A stretch of DNA of 22,656 bases from Lysobacterales bacterium CG_4_10_14_3_um_filter_64_11. GTDB taxonomy: Bacteria; Pseudomonadota; Gammaproteobacteria; Xanthomonadales; Xanthomonadaceae. The notes under the pieces are model-generated. The model was not told the origin of the DNA and searched no databases. It saw nothing but the letters and a program-made list of their open reading frames with translations. Location: contig PFJA01000098.1 in assembly GCA_002782905.1 (NCBI GenBank), positions 1 through 22,656 of the forward strand, given 5' to 3'. Shown one piece after another: positions 8,083 to 15,944 of this stretch. Position numbers and translations under genes: made by a program. Within the stretch, counting starts at the first letter, position 1. Each line of letters begins with the position of its first letter.

Positions 8083-9469
8083 CCCGCAGATGCCGGCCCA
8101 GCACGCTGACGGCACACCACCGTTTATCCCCGACACGGTTCGGGTATTTCACTTTGTGCGCGCGCGCTTCGATGCCGCCAGCGGCGAAGCGCGGCTGGGC
8201 TACGCCTTTGATGACGGCGCGCCGATGGTCGAGGTGCTGCGCTTTCCCGGCGCGCCGTTTACGCTGGCTCCGGAACGCGCGCGCGCGGTGGATGCGGCGC
8301 TGCGCCTGTTGCACCAGATCGCCGGCGTGAGTTACTACAAGGCGGCGGCGCCGCCGCAGATGGCGTTCGACGACGCGCCGATCGATGCGCAAACCGCTGC
8401 CTTGCTGCGCTTGATCTACGAGAATGGCCTCGGCGAGTTTGCCTACCGCAATGGCCTGCAACTGCGCGGCCATATCGATTTTCCGGTTGCCGCCGAACCG
8501 CCAGCGGCGGCACCGGCGCTGGGCTTGCCGGCGCAGGCGCTGGTCGCCATCGGCGGTGGCAAGGATTCGCTGGTCAGCATCGAAACCCTGCGCAAGGCAG
8601 GGGTCGAGCAGACCGTGGCGTTCATCGGCGGCTCGCAATTGATCGCCGCCTGTGCCCAGCGCACCGGCTTGCCGACGCTCACCATCGGCCGGCAACTGGC
8701 ACCGGAATTGTTCGCCCTCAATCGCGCCGGCGCGCGCAACGGCCATATCCCGGTGACTGCGGTGAACTCGGCGATCCTGCTGTTGGCGGCCTTGCTGTAC
8801 GGCTTCGATCAGGTGGTGTTTTCCAACGAACGCTCGGCCAGCTATGGCAGCCTGATTCCGGGCACCGGCGAGGTCAATCACCAGTGGTCGAAGGGGTGGG
8901 ATTTCGAGCGTGCGTTCGGCGATTACGTGCAACGCCACGTCGCCGCCGATCTGCGTTACTACTCGCTGCTGCGGCCGTTTTCCGAGTTGGCGGTGGCACG
9001 CGCGTTTGCCCGCAGTGATCGCTACGACGCGCATTTTTCCAGTTGCAACCGCAATTTTCATCTGCTCGGCGCGCGCCCCACCAGCCGCTGGTGCGGGCAG
9101 TGCCCAAAGTGCCGCTTCGTGTTTCTGGCACTGGCGGCGTTTATGCCCAAACCGCGCTTGGTGGGCATCTTCGGGCGCAACTTGCTCGATGAGCCGGCGC
9201 AGTTCGACGGGTTCGACGCGCTGATCGAGTACCAGGATCACAAGCCGTTCGAATGCGTCGGTGAGGGCCGCGAGTCGCGGGCGCTGCTGGCAGCACTGAG
9301 CACGGCGCCAGCGTGGCGCGAGGATGCGGTGGTGGCGCGTTTTGCCGGCGAGATTGCGCCGCAACTGGCACTGGAAGATACCGACATGGCGCCGTTGTTG
9401 CGCTGGCACGAACCGCAGCGGATAGCGGCGGAATTGGTCGAGGTGGTGCGTGCAGATCTCGGCGCTTGA
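8075..9469 (+). CDS. murL: UDP-MurNAc-L-Ala-L-Glu epimerase MurL
   Basis: A 464-residue cytoplasmic protein matching the MurL type first described in Xanthomonas oryzae, which uses ATP to epimerise the terminal L-Glu of UDP-MurNAc-L-Ala-L-Glu to D-Glu. It replaces the need for free D-glutamate from MurI. The sequence shows a PP-loop-like ATP site IGGGKDSLVS (GGGKDS at 160-165) and a cysteine cluster C324, C340, C343, C346 that could bind a metal. ATG 8075 is preceded by GAGG nine bases upstream and overlaps the end of lysA by 8 bases; an ATG at 8066 lacks a ribosome site. The 3' end overlaps murD2 by 20 bases. Assignment rests on the ATP motif, length and its place beside a MurD paralogue, plus my recognition of the family; a profile search would settle it. 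Confidence 0.88.
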   Translation: MTDPQMPAQHADGTPPFIPDTVRVFHFVRARFDAASGEARLGYAFDDGAPMVEVLRFPGAPFTLAPERARAVDAALRLLHQIAGVSYYKAAAPPQMAFDDAPIDAQTAALLRLIYENGLGEFAYRNGLQLRGHIDFPVAAEPPAAAPALGLPAQALVAIGGGKDSLVSIETLRKAGVEQTVAFIGGSQLIAACAQRTGLPTLTIGRQLAPELFALNRAGARNGHIPVTAVNSAILLLAALLYGFDQVVFSNERSASYGSLIPGTGEVNHQWSKGWDFERAFGDYVQRHVAADLRYYSLLRPFSELAVARAFARSDRYDAHFSSCNRNFHLLGARPTSRWCGQCPKCRFVFLALAAFMPKPRLVGIFGRNLLDEPAQFDGFDALIEYQDHKPFECVGEGRESRALLAALSTAPAWREDAVVARFAGEIAPQLALEDTDMAPLLRWHEPQRIAAELVEVVRADLGA

Positions 9470-10838
9470 GGGGCAGCGGGTGGCGATCTGGGGCTTTGGC
9501 CGCGAAGGCCAGGCCGCGCTCGACAGCATCCGCCGCCGATTGCCGAAACTGCCGATGACGCTGTTTTGCAGCGCGGCGGAGGCGGTTGGCGCCCACGCCC
9601 GGCTGGACGACGGACTCGATATCCGCACCCACGTGGATGAAGCGGAATTGACCCGCTTCGATGTTGTCATCAAATCGCCCGGCATCAGCCCCTACGCCGC
9701 GCCGGCAGCGGGTGCGGCGCTGCATGGCACCCAGTTCATTGGCGGTAGCGCGCTGTGGTTTGCCGAACACGTTGCCAAGCTCGCGCCTGGCCGGGTGATT
9801 TGCGTCACCGGCAGCAAGGGCAAGAGCACGGTATCCGCCCTGATTGCGCACGTGCTGCGCGCCGCCGGCAAGCGCACCGCGCTGGCCGGCAATATCGGCT
9901 TGCCGTTGCTGAGCCTGCTCGATGCCTCGCCCGAACCGGCGTACTGGGTGGTCGAGTTGTCGAGCTACCAGGCCGGCGACGCACTGCGCCCGAATGTGGC
10001 GGTGGTGTTGAACCTGTTTCCCGAGCACCTGGACTGGCACGGCAGCGAGCAGCGTTACTACGCCGACAAACTGGCGTTGATCAGCCACGGCAACCCGCGC
10101 GCGCTGGTGCTCAACGCCGGCGATGCGCGGTTGCGCGCCATCGCCACCGCGGCCGGTGCCTGCACCTGGTTTGATAACGCCGCCGGCTGGCATTTGCATG
10201 CCGACAAGGTGTTTCGCGGTGAGCAGCAGGTGCTGGATCTGCGCGGGCTGCCGTTGCCGGGCCGGCACAACGGCTTGAACTTGTGTGCGGCGCTCGCGGC
10301 CATCGAAGCGCTGGGCCTCGATGCCGTCGCGCTGGCACCGCATGCCGCCAGCTTCGCGCCGTTGCCGCATCGCTTGCAGCGGCTCGGCGTGCGCGATGGC
10401 ATCGAGTACATCAACGACTCGATCAGCACCACGCCGCACGCCAGCATGGCAGCGCTGGATTGTTTTGCCGATCGCCGCGTGGCGATCATCGTTGGCGGCT
10501 TCGATCGCGGCCTGGACTGGAGCGTGTTTGTCGAGCGCGTGCGCACCAAACCGCCGCTGCTGGTGATTACCCAGGGCCAGAACGGCCCGCGTATCCACGA
10601 TCGGATCGAGCCGATGGCGCGCGCCGGGCGGCTGCAATTGCTGGCCGCCGAAGACCTCACCGACGCGGTCGCCAAGGCGCAGCATGTGCTCGGCAACGAA
10701 GGCCTGCTGCTGCTGTCGCCGGGCGCACCGAGTTTTCCGCGCTATACCGATTACACCGAGCGCGGCCGGCATTTCGCCACCCTCGCGGGTTTCGACGCCA
10801 ACGCCATCGGCGCCATTGCCGGGCTGGGTGTCGCCTGA
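9450..10838 (+). CDS. murD2: UDP-MurNAc-L-alanine--L-glutamate ligase MurD2
   Basis: A 462-residue Mur ligase. It has an N-terminal Rossmann-like UDP-binding part (AIWGFGREG, KSPGISPY), an ATP P-loop GSKGKST at 121-127, the central ELSSYQ and EHLDWHG motifs with the YADKLAL lysine expected to be carbamylated, and the C-terminal NDSISTTP, GGFDRGLDW and SPGAPSFPRYTDYTERG motifs. All are MurD hallmarks. MurD normally adds D-Glu to UDP-MurNAc-L-Ala; the MurD2 form found beside MurL adds L-Glu, which MurL then epimerises. The L-Glu preference is inferred from the neighbour, not from a residue I can identify. The start is GTG, with GAGG six bases upstream located inside murL, and the 20-base overlap implies coupled translation. 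Confidence 0.88.
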   Translation: MQISALEGQRVAIWGFGREGQAALDSIRRRLPKLPMTLFCSAAEAVGAHARLDDGLDIRTHVDEAELTRFDVVIKSPGISPYAAPAAGAALHGTQFIGGSALWFAEHVAKLAPGRVICVTGSKGKSTVSALIAHVLRAAGKRTALAGNIGLPLLSLLDASPEPAYWVVELSSYQAGDALRPNVAVVLNLFPEHLDWHGSEQRYYADKLALISHGNPRALVLNAGDARLRAIATAAGACTWFDNAAGWHLHADKVFRGEQQVLDLRGLPLPGRHNGLNLCAALAAIEALGLDAVALAPHAASFAPLPHRLQRLGVRDGIEYINDSISTTPHASMAALDCFADRRVAIIVGGFDRGLDWSVFVERVRTKPPLLVITQGQNGPRIHDRIEPMARAGRLQLLAAEDLTDAVAKAQHVLGNEGLLLLSPGAPSFPRYTDYTERGRHFATLAGFDANAIGAIAGLGVA

Positions 10839-10902
10839 AAGATGCGCGTTACGTGAACGCTTGTGCAACCAATGTGCTTGCGGCCGCCCCGTGCGAGGCG
10901 CC

Positions 10903-10908
10903 TATACT
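10903..10908 (+). promoter_or_regulatory. -10 box of the dienelactone hydrolase gene
   Basis: TATACT sits 24 bases before the ATG, giving a leader of roughly 18 bases that includes GGAGG. A TTGCGG at 10878-10883 is a possible -35 box, but the 19-base spacer is long. It suggests the gene has its own promoter behind murD2. Confidence 0.45.
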
Positions 10909-10932
10909 CGGATCTTTTATGGAGGGGCGATT

Positions 10933-11745
10933 ATGCGTGTGTTGATTGCGATGATTGGGCTGCTGATCGCGGCTCAGGTGTTGGCCAAGCCGGTGGTGAA
11001 GCCCCTTGAATGGGGCTATCAGGGCACCGAGTTCAGCGGCTACGTCATCTATGACGATTACAGCGCGGCAATCCGCCCCGGCATTGCCATGGTGCCCAAC
11101 TGGATGGGCGTCAACGAATCGGCGATCGAAAAGGCCAAGGCAATCGCCGGCAAGGATTACGTGGTGTTGCTGGTCGATATGTACGGCAAGGGCGTGCGCC
11201 CAACCAACGCACAGGAAGCGCGCGCGGCGGCGCAGGCGGTGTACGCCGACCGTGAGCAGATGCGCGGGCGCATCGTGTGGGCGGTGGAAGCGCTGCGTGC
11301 GCAAGGCCGCATCGCACCGCTGGATTTTTCGCAACTGGGTGCCATCGGCTTCTGTTTTGGCGGCTCCAGCGTGCTGGAACTGGCGCGCGCCGGTGCCTTG
11401 CAGGGCAGCCTCGGCACCTCGATCGCCGGGGTGGTGAGTTTCCATGGCGGCTTGAGTACACCACTGCCGGCGGCCAAGGGCGAGATCCGCACCGCGGTGC
11501 TGGTGCTCAATGGTGAAGCCGACAGCAGCGTCAGCGCTGAGGACATCGCCGCATTCAGCAAGGAAATGGATGGCGCGGGTGCCGATTGGAAGCTGGTCAA
11601 CTTCCCCGGCGCGCACCATTGCTTTGCCGAAGCCGACGCCAACAGTCCGCCCAATTGCCTGTATGACGAGCCCTCGGCAGAAAAGGCCTATGCGTTGATG
11701 CACGCGTTTTTCAAGGAGCGCTTCGCGCAGGTGACCGCGCAATGA
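10933..11745 (+). CDS. Exported dienelactone hydrolase family protein
   Basis: A 270-residue alpha/beta hydrolase. Residues 1-18 are a short signal peptide ending QVLAK. The dienelactone-hydrolase triad is present: nucleophile C141 in GFCFGGSS, D197 in NGEADSSV and H229 in GAHHCF. Family members hydrolyse lactones or esters; the cysteine nucleophile separates this group from serine hydrolases. Export to the periplasm means it is unlikely to be the catabolic enzyme of chlorocatechol pathways, and the substrate is unknown. GGAGG at 10921-10925 stands 7 bases before the ATG, and a longer open frame upstream overlaps murD2 and can be discarded. A strong stem-loop lies 30 bases after the stop. Confidence 0.9.
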   Translation: MRVLIAMIGLLIAAQVLAKPVVKPLEWGYQGTEFSGYVIYDDYSAAIRPGIAMVPNWMGVNESAIEKAKAIAGKDYVVLLVDMYGKGVRPTNAQEARAAAQAVYADREQMRGRIVWAVEALRAQGRIAPLDFSQLGAIGFCFGGSSVLELARAGALQGSLGTSIAGVVSFHGGLSTPLPAAKGEIRTAVLVLNGEADSSVSAEDIAAFSKEMDGAGADWKLVNFPGAHHCFAEADANSPPNCLYDEPSAEKAYALMHAFFKERFAQVTAQ

Positions 11746-11775
11746 GGCGACGCGTGTCCCGTTGAAGGCCTGCTT

Positions 11776-11807
11776 GCGCCATCGCACGCTGCGGCGTGCG
11801 ATGGCGC
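11776..11807 (+). terminator. Perfect 14-bp stem-loop after dienelactone hydrolase
   Basis: GCGCCATCGCACGC at 11776-11789 pairs perfectly with 11794-11807 around a TGCG loop. No T tract follows, so it may act as a Rho-assisted terminator or an RNA 3'-end protector rather than a classic intrinsic terminator. Confidence 0.5.
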
Positions 11808-11875
11808 CCGACCGGCAGCTATCCTCAGCACGTTCAAAGCTGTTGTTGGCTATGGTGGCCCAATGTTTTTATTTT

Positions 11876-11892
11876 GGTGTTGCAAAAACACC
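11876..11892 (+). other. Small stem-loop in leader of NYN gene
   Basis: GGTGTT at 11876-11881 pairs with AACACC at 11887-11892 over a GCAAA loop, followed by GCTAGTTTTTAG. It lies 24 bases upstream of the start codon in an unusually AT-rich stretch. It could be a weak attenuator or part of the promoter region. Confidence 0.3.
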
Positions 11893-11916
11893 GCTAGTTT
11901 TTAGAGGGATAACGCG

Positions 11917-12765
11917 ATGAATCGAATCGGCGTCTTTGTCGATGCGGGCTATTTCTGGGTGCAGGTGGCACAGGTCGTCCACGGCAGCAAGCAGGCGCGC
12001 GACAGCGTGGCAATCGACTACCCGGTGTTGCGCGAAAAGCTGCTGGCGGAAGTCGCGGCGCAGTTTCCGGGCGGCGAATTGTTGCGGGTGTACTGGTACG
12101 ACGGCCCTGGCACCTATGGCCACAAGGCGCATAGCCATGTCGCCATCGATGATCTGGATGACTTCAAGCTGCGTCTGGGTACGCGCAATACCTACGGCGA
12201 TCAGAAAGCGGTCGATGGCCTGATCATCGCCGATCTGGTCGGTCTGGCGCAGAGCCGCGCCATCGCCAGCGCAATCGTGGTTTCCGGCGATGCCGATCTG
12301 ACCCCGGGTGTGATCGCGGCGCAGGGGCTCGGCATGCGCGTGCATTTGTTGTCGCTCGGCCCCGCCAATTCGACCTCGCCGTTTCTGCGCGCCGAGGTGG
12401 ATCGCAAGCAACACTGGGACGATGGCGTGGTGCAGGCGTTCGCCAGCGCGCGGGCACCGGGGTTCGCCGAGCCAGAGCCGGTGGACGCCGAAGCGCACGC
12501 GGCGCTGCTGGCGGAGGTGCCGCTGGCCGAGATCGCGGCCGCGGCCTTCGCGCAGATTCCGGTGGATGAAGTGGCCACCCTGTTGCCGCACGGTGCCCTG
12601 CCGCGACCACTCGATGCGCTGCTGCTGCGCACCGGCAAGATCCGTCTTGGACGGCCGCTCGATGAGCCGGAAAAACGTGCGCTGCGCGAGGAAATGAAGC
12701 TGGCGTTGCAGGCCGCACGCAGCATCGATGCCCCGTGCGCAAGCGATGGCGACGAGCACGATTGA
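11917..12765 (+). CDS. NYN-domain (PIN-like, LabA/DUF88) protein
   Basis: A 282-residue protein whose first 160 residues form an NYN domain of the LabA/DUF88 type, a PIN-like fold linked to RNA cleavage. The acidic site is visible: D9 in GVFVDAGYF, the aspartate in KAVDGLIIADL, and D125/D127 in VSGDADLTP. The C-terminal half, about 165-282, is charged and alanine-rich and may be a helical accessory domain; I do not recognise it. AGAGGG lies 8 bases before the ATG. It stands alone between the hydrolase and the tyrosine-breakdown genes, so context gives no function. RNase activity is family-based inference. Confidence 0.85.
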   Translation: MNRIGVFVDAGYFWVQVAQVVHGSKQARDSVAIDYPVLREKLLAEVAAQFPGGELLRVYWYDGPGTYGHKAHSHVAIDDLDDFKLRLGTRNTYGDQKAVDGLIIADLVGLAQSRAIASAIVVSGDADLTPGVIAAQGLGMRVHLLSLGPANSTSPFLRAEVDRKQHWDDGVVQAFASARAPGFAEPEPVDAEAHAALLAEVPLAEIAAAAFAQIPVDEVATLLPHGALPRPLDALLLRTGKIRLGRPLDEPEKRALREEMKLALQAARSIDAPCASDGDEHD

Positions 12766-12793
12766 GTGCTGCCTGCGCTGGCAACGGCTCCGT

Positions 12794-12799
12794 TACAAT
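12794..12799 (+). promoter_or_regulatory. Possible -10 box for the fahA-maiA genes
   Basis: TACAAT lies 33 bases before the fumarylacetoacetate hydrolase ATG, with the ribosome site GAGGAAGG in between. No clear -35 box is seen at normal spacing. Confidence 0.4.
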
Positions 12800-12832
12800 G
12801 GCGCGTCAAGCGAGTTCCAAGCGAGGAAGGCA

Positions 12833-13816
12833 ATGAAACTGGCATCGTTGAAAGCCGGCGGCCGTGATGGCAGCCTGATCGTGGTTTCGCGCGATCTGTC
12901 GCGCGCGGTGGGTGCCGAACCCATTGCCGCCACGCTGCAACAGGCGCTGGACGACTGGCAGCGTGCCGCGCCGCGCTTGAATGCGTTGTACGCGCAGTTG
13001 CAGGGCAACGCCGCTGCCGGTGCGTTTGCGCTCGACATCGCCGCGCTGGCATCGCCGCTGCCGCGCGCTTACGAGTTTGTCGATGGCTCGGCTTATCTGC
13101 CGCACGTCGAGCGGGTGCGGCGTGCGCGCGGTGCCAGCATCCCCGAGTCGTTCTACAGCGATCCGCTGATGTATCAGGCGGTCAGTGCCGGTTTTCTCGG
13201 CCCGCACGACCCGGTGCCCGCGAGCTCGGAAGACTATGGCATCGACCTGGAAGCCGAAGTGGTGGTGGTCACCGACGACGTGCCGATGGCGGTTACCGCG
13301 GCGGCGGCGGCGGATCATATCCAGTTGCTCGGGCTGATCAACGATGTCTCGCTGCGCAACCTGATCCCCGATGAGCTGGCCAAGGGGTTCGGGTTTGTGC
13401 AATCCAAGCCGCGGTCGGCGCTGAGCCCGGTGCTGGTGACGCCCGACGAACTGGGCGACGCCTGGCACGCGTGCAAAGTACACCTGCCGTTGCACAGCTA
13501 TATCAACGGCGCGTGGTTCGGCTCGCCGCAGGCGGGTGAGGACATGCAGTTCGATTTTGCGCAATTGATCGCCCATGCCGCCAAAACCCGGCCGCTTTGT
13601 GCCGGAACTATCGTTGGCTCGGGTACGGTGGCCAATCAGGACGAAGCACGCGGAGCGTCGTGCCTGGCGGAAAAACGCATGCTGGAAATCATCCGCGACG
13701 GCAAGCCGAGCACCGCCTTTCTGCGCTTTGGCGATCGGCTGCGGATCGAGATGCGCGACGCCGCTGGGCAGAGCATTTTTGGTGCCATTGAACAGCAAAT
13801 CGTGCAAGCCCGCTAG
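12833..13816 (+). CDS. fahA: Fumarylacetoacetate hydrolase family protein
   Basis: A 327-residue protein of the FAH family, which cleaves fumarylacetoacetate to fumarate and acetoacetate in the last step of tyrosine (homogentisate) breakdown. Metal-ligand candidates are E140 and E142 in GIDLEAEVVV and D171 in LINDVSLRN; the fourth acidic residue would come from the PESFYSDP segment near 105-110. The N-terminal 80 residues form the small extra domain common to bacterial FAH proteins of this length. ATG 12833 has GAGGAAGG just upstream. It is followed 89 bases later by maleylacetoacetate isomerase, which makes its substrate, and this supports a true FahA role over other FAH-fold hydrolases. Other genes of the pathway (hmgA, hppD) are not in the window. 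Confidence 0.87.
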   Translation: MKLASLKAGGRDGSLIVVSRDLSRAVGAEPIAATLQQALDDWQRAAPRLNALYAQLQGNAAAGAFALDIAALASPLPRAYEFVDGSAYLPHVERVRRARGASIPESFYSDPLMYQAVSAGFLGPHDPVPASSEDYGIDLEAEVVVVTDDVPMAVTAAAAADHIQLLGLINDVSLRNLIPDELAKGFGFVQSKPRSALSPVLVTPDELGDAWHACKVHLPLHSYINGAWFGSPQAGEDMQFDFAQLIAHAAKTRPLCAGTIVGSGTVANQDEARGASCLAEKRMLEIIRDGKPSTAFLRFGDRLRIEMRDAAGQSIFGAIEQQIVQAR

Positions 13817-13905
13817 ACTCGGGGCGCGAAGGTGACAAAAATGCTTCACACAGCGCAGCGGCGGCGGTAGCCTGCGATATGCAAGCCATGCATGGGAGGT
13901 GAGCT

Positions 13906-14571
13906 GTGGCGGACGTGCTCAGGCTTTATGGTTATTGGCGTTCCAGTGCCGCCTATCGGGTGCGCATCGCGCTCAATCTCAAAGGGTTGACTTACGACAG
14001 CGTGCCGGTGCATTTGGTGCGCGACGGTGGCGAGCAATTCAGCGCCGAGTTTGCCCAGCTCAATCCGCAATCGCGGGTGCCGGTGCTGATGCACGGCAAC
14101 CGGATCTTTGCGCAATCGTTGGCGATCATCGAGTATCTGGATGAAACCTGGCCCACGCCGCCGCTGATGCCGATGAGTTTGCGCGATCGCGCACGGGTGC
14201 GTGCCATAGCGCAACTGATTGCCTGCGATATCCATCCGCTGAGCAACGTGAGCGTGCTGCGTTTTCTCGAAACCGTCTGGGCGGTGCCGCGGCCAGAGCG
14301 CGACGAGTGGATTCGGCACTGGATACGCGAGGGCTTTCAGGCGCTGGAGTTGTTGCTGGCGCAGAGCCCGTCCACCGGTGCCTACTGTGAAGGCGATATG
14401 CCCTCGTTGGCCGACTGTTGCCTGATTCCGCAGGTCTACAACGCACACCGCTATGGTCTGGACATGAGCGCCTTGCCGACCATCGAGCGGATCAACGCAA
14501 CGTGTCTGCAATTGCCGGAGTTCGATCTGGCGCGCCCCGAGGCCCAGCCCGACGCGCCCGCCGCCGTTTGA
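13906..14571 (+). CDS. maiA: Maleylacetoacetate isomerase (zeta-class GST)
   Basis: A 221-residue glutathione-dependent isomerase converting maleylacetoacetate to fumarylacetoacetate. The zeta-class motif appears as RSSAAYRVRIAL with S13-S14; the cysteine of the animal SSC motif is alanine, as in many bacterial forms. The N-terminal thioredoxin-like half includes NPQSRVPVL and the FAQSLAIIEYLDE glutathione-contact region; the C-terminal half is helical with the ADCCLIPQVYNA segment. The start is GTG with GGAGG six bases upstream; no ATG in frame nearby fits. It is co-directional with and downstream of fahA, giving two consecutive steps of tyrosine breakdown. A second ribosome site and the 89-base gap leave open a minor internal promoter. 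Confidence 0.92.
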   Translation: MADVLRLYGYWRSSAAYRVRIALNLKGLTYDSVPVHLVRDGGEQFSAEFAQLNPQSRVPVLMHGNRIFAQSLAIIEYLDETWPTPPLMPMSLRDRARVRAIAQLIACDIHPLSNVSVLRFLETVWAVPRPERDEWIRHWIREGFQALELLLAQSPSTGAYCEGDMPSLADCCLIPQVYNAHRYGLDMSALPTIERINATCLQLPEFDLARPEAQPDAPAAV

Positions 14572-14637
14572 AAGCGCCACCACCACAAGCGGCAAGCCGT
14601 TCCGGGGTGCCGCCAGTGCCGTGCAGGCGTGTGGCCG

Positions 14638-15762
14638 TCAGTAGCTGTTCAGCCCGCCTTCGCCTTCGAACACATCCGAGTACGGATCGTGCTCGCCCTT
14701 GCTACCTTCTGACAGACGAATCTTGAGCGCCAGACCATCGCGCGAATCGGCCTTGCGTAGCGCTTCTTCGAGATCGATCTTGCCTTCCTTGAACAGGCGG
14801 TACAGCGATTGATCGAAGGTTTGCATGCCGTCCTGCAACGATTTGTCCATCGCATCCTTGACCGAATGCACTTCGCCGCGGCGGATCAGGTCGCGGATCA
14901 CCGGCGTGTTGATCAGGATTTCCACTGCCGGCAAGCGCTTGCCATCCTTGCCCACCACCAGCCGCTGTGACACCACCGACTTGAGGTTGAGCGACAGGTT
15001 CATCAGTACGTTCTTGTGTGCCGATTCCGGGAAGAAATTGAGGATACGCTCGAGCGTTTGATCGGCGTTGTTGGAATGCAGCGTGGCCAGGCACAAATGG
15101 CCGGTTTCGGCGAACGCGATTGCCGCCTCCATGGTGGTGGCGTCGAGGATTTCACCGATCAGGATGACATCGGGCGCTTCGCGCATCGCGTTTTTCAGCG
15201 CGTTGTGGAAGGCATGCGTATCCAGCCCCACTTCGCGCTGGTTGACGATCGATTTTTTGTGCTGGTGCAAAAACTCGATCGGGTCCTCGATGGTGAGGAT
15301 GTGGCCGGTGGTGTTGGAGTTGCGGTGGTTGATCATGCCCGCCAGCGTGGTGGACTTGCCCGAACCGGTTGAGCCGACCACCAGCACCAGGCCGCGCGCC
15401 TCCATCACGATATCCTTGAGGATATTGGGCAGCTTGAGCTGCTCGATGGACGGGATGTTGCTGTTGATCGCGCGGATCACCATGCCCACTTCGCCGCGCT
15501 GCTTGAACACATTGATGCGGAAACGGCCAGCGTCCTTGATGGCGACGGCCATGTTGAACTCGAGGTCGCGCTCGAACGCCGGCACTTGGCCTTCGTCCAT
15601 CAGCGAATAGGCAATCTTCTTGACCATACCGGCCGGCAGCCCGGTGGAGCCCAGCGGATACAGTTTGCCCTCAACCTTGATGTGCACCGGTGCGCCTGTA
15701 GTCAGGAACATGTCCGATGCATTCTTCTCCGTCATCAGCTTCAGGAAATAGCCGATGTCCAT
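14638..15762 (-). CDS. pilU: Type IV pilus retraction ATPase PilU
   Basis: A 374-residue hexameric secretion ATPase of the PilT/PilU family that helps depolymerise type IV pili for twitching motility at the inner membrane base. Walker A is GSTGSGKST at 130-138, followed by an intact Asp box (LTIEDPIEF), a Walker B segment DVILIGE (catalytic E204), and the His-box ATLHSNNADQ. The FAETGHLCLATLHSNN and LNFFPE motifs and the extended acidic C-terminus point to PilU rather than PilT. The usual GExRDxET reads GEILDATT, so the arginine and the second glutamate are replaced. ATG at 15762 gives the canonical MDIGYFLKLM start; a TTG further upstream is less likely. The usual partner pilT is not adjacent within the window on the upstream side, where divergent genes start. 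It ends 67 bases from convergent maiA. Confidence 0.93.
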   Translation of the reverse strand: MDIGYFLKLMTEKNASDMFLTTGAPVHIKVEGKLYPLGSTGLPAGMVKKIAYSLMDEGQVPAFERDLEFNMAVAIKDAGRFRINVFKQRGEVGMVIRAINSNIPSIEQLKLPNILKDIVMEARGLVLVVGSTGSGKSTTLAGMINHRNSNTTGHILTIEDPIEFLHQHKKSIVNQREVGLDTHAFHNALKNAMREAPDVILIGEILDATTMEAAIAFAETGHLCLATLHSNNADQTLERILNFFPESAHKNVLMNLSLNLKSVVSQRLVVGKDGKRLPAVEILINTPVIRDLIRRGEVHSVKDAMDKSLQDGMQTFDQSLYRLFKEGKIDLEEALRKADSRDGLALKIRLSEGSKGEHDPYSDVFEGEGGLNSY

Positions 15763-15809
15763 GCAAAACCCCCTCAACCCGATTCATCGATTGGCGTACA
15801 GTCTACCGC

Positions 15810-15839
15810 TTGCGGATGCGAGCGGCGCTGACCCACAAT
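15810..15839 (+). promoter_or_regulatory. Possible promoter for the DUF4398-OmpA pair
   Basis: TTGCGG at 15810-15815 and CACAAT at 15834-15839 are 18 bases apart, in the 182-base region divergent from pilU. The boxes match the sigma-70 consensus only partly. Confidence 0.3.
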
Positions 15840-15944
15840 AGCCCAATGTCCACGTTGCTCGCTACAGGGAACCGCGCGAAACCTGCAGCGCATCCCGATT
15901 GCTGCAACTGGCGTCCTCCAGGAGGCTCATCAAAGGTGCCGCTC

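Noticed and set aside
6577..8136. A 519-codon minus-strand open frame opposite the DAP decarboxylase half
   Set aside because: Same shadow pattern; the plus strand carries intact PLP-decarboxylase motifs here.
7778..9685. A 635-codon open frame on the minus strand opposite lysA-murL-murD2
   Set aside because: It is antisense to three clear enzyme genes, is rich in Arg/Gln/His as expected from reversed high-GC codons, and has no recognisable domain.
9141..10868. A 575-codon minus-strand open frame opposite murD2
   Set aside because: It is antisense to a gene with all Mur-ligase motifs and shows only biased composition.
14638..15762. Reading the pilus ATPase as PilT
   Set aside because: Length, the LNFFPE and MNLSLNL motifs and the acidic C-terminal extension fit PilU better.
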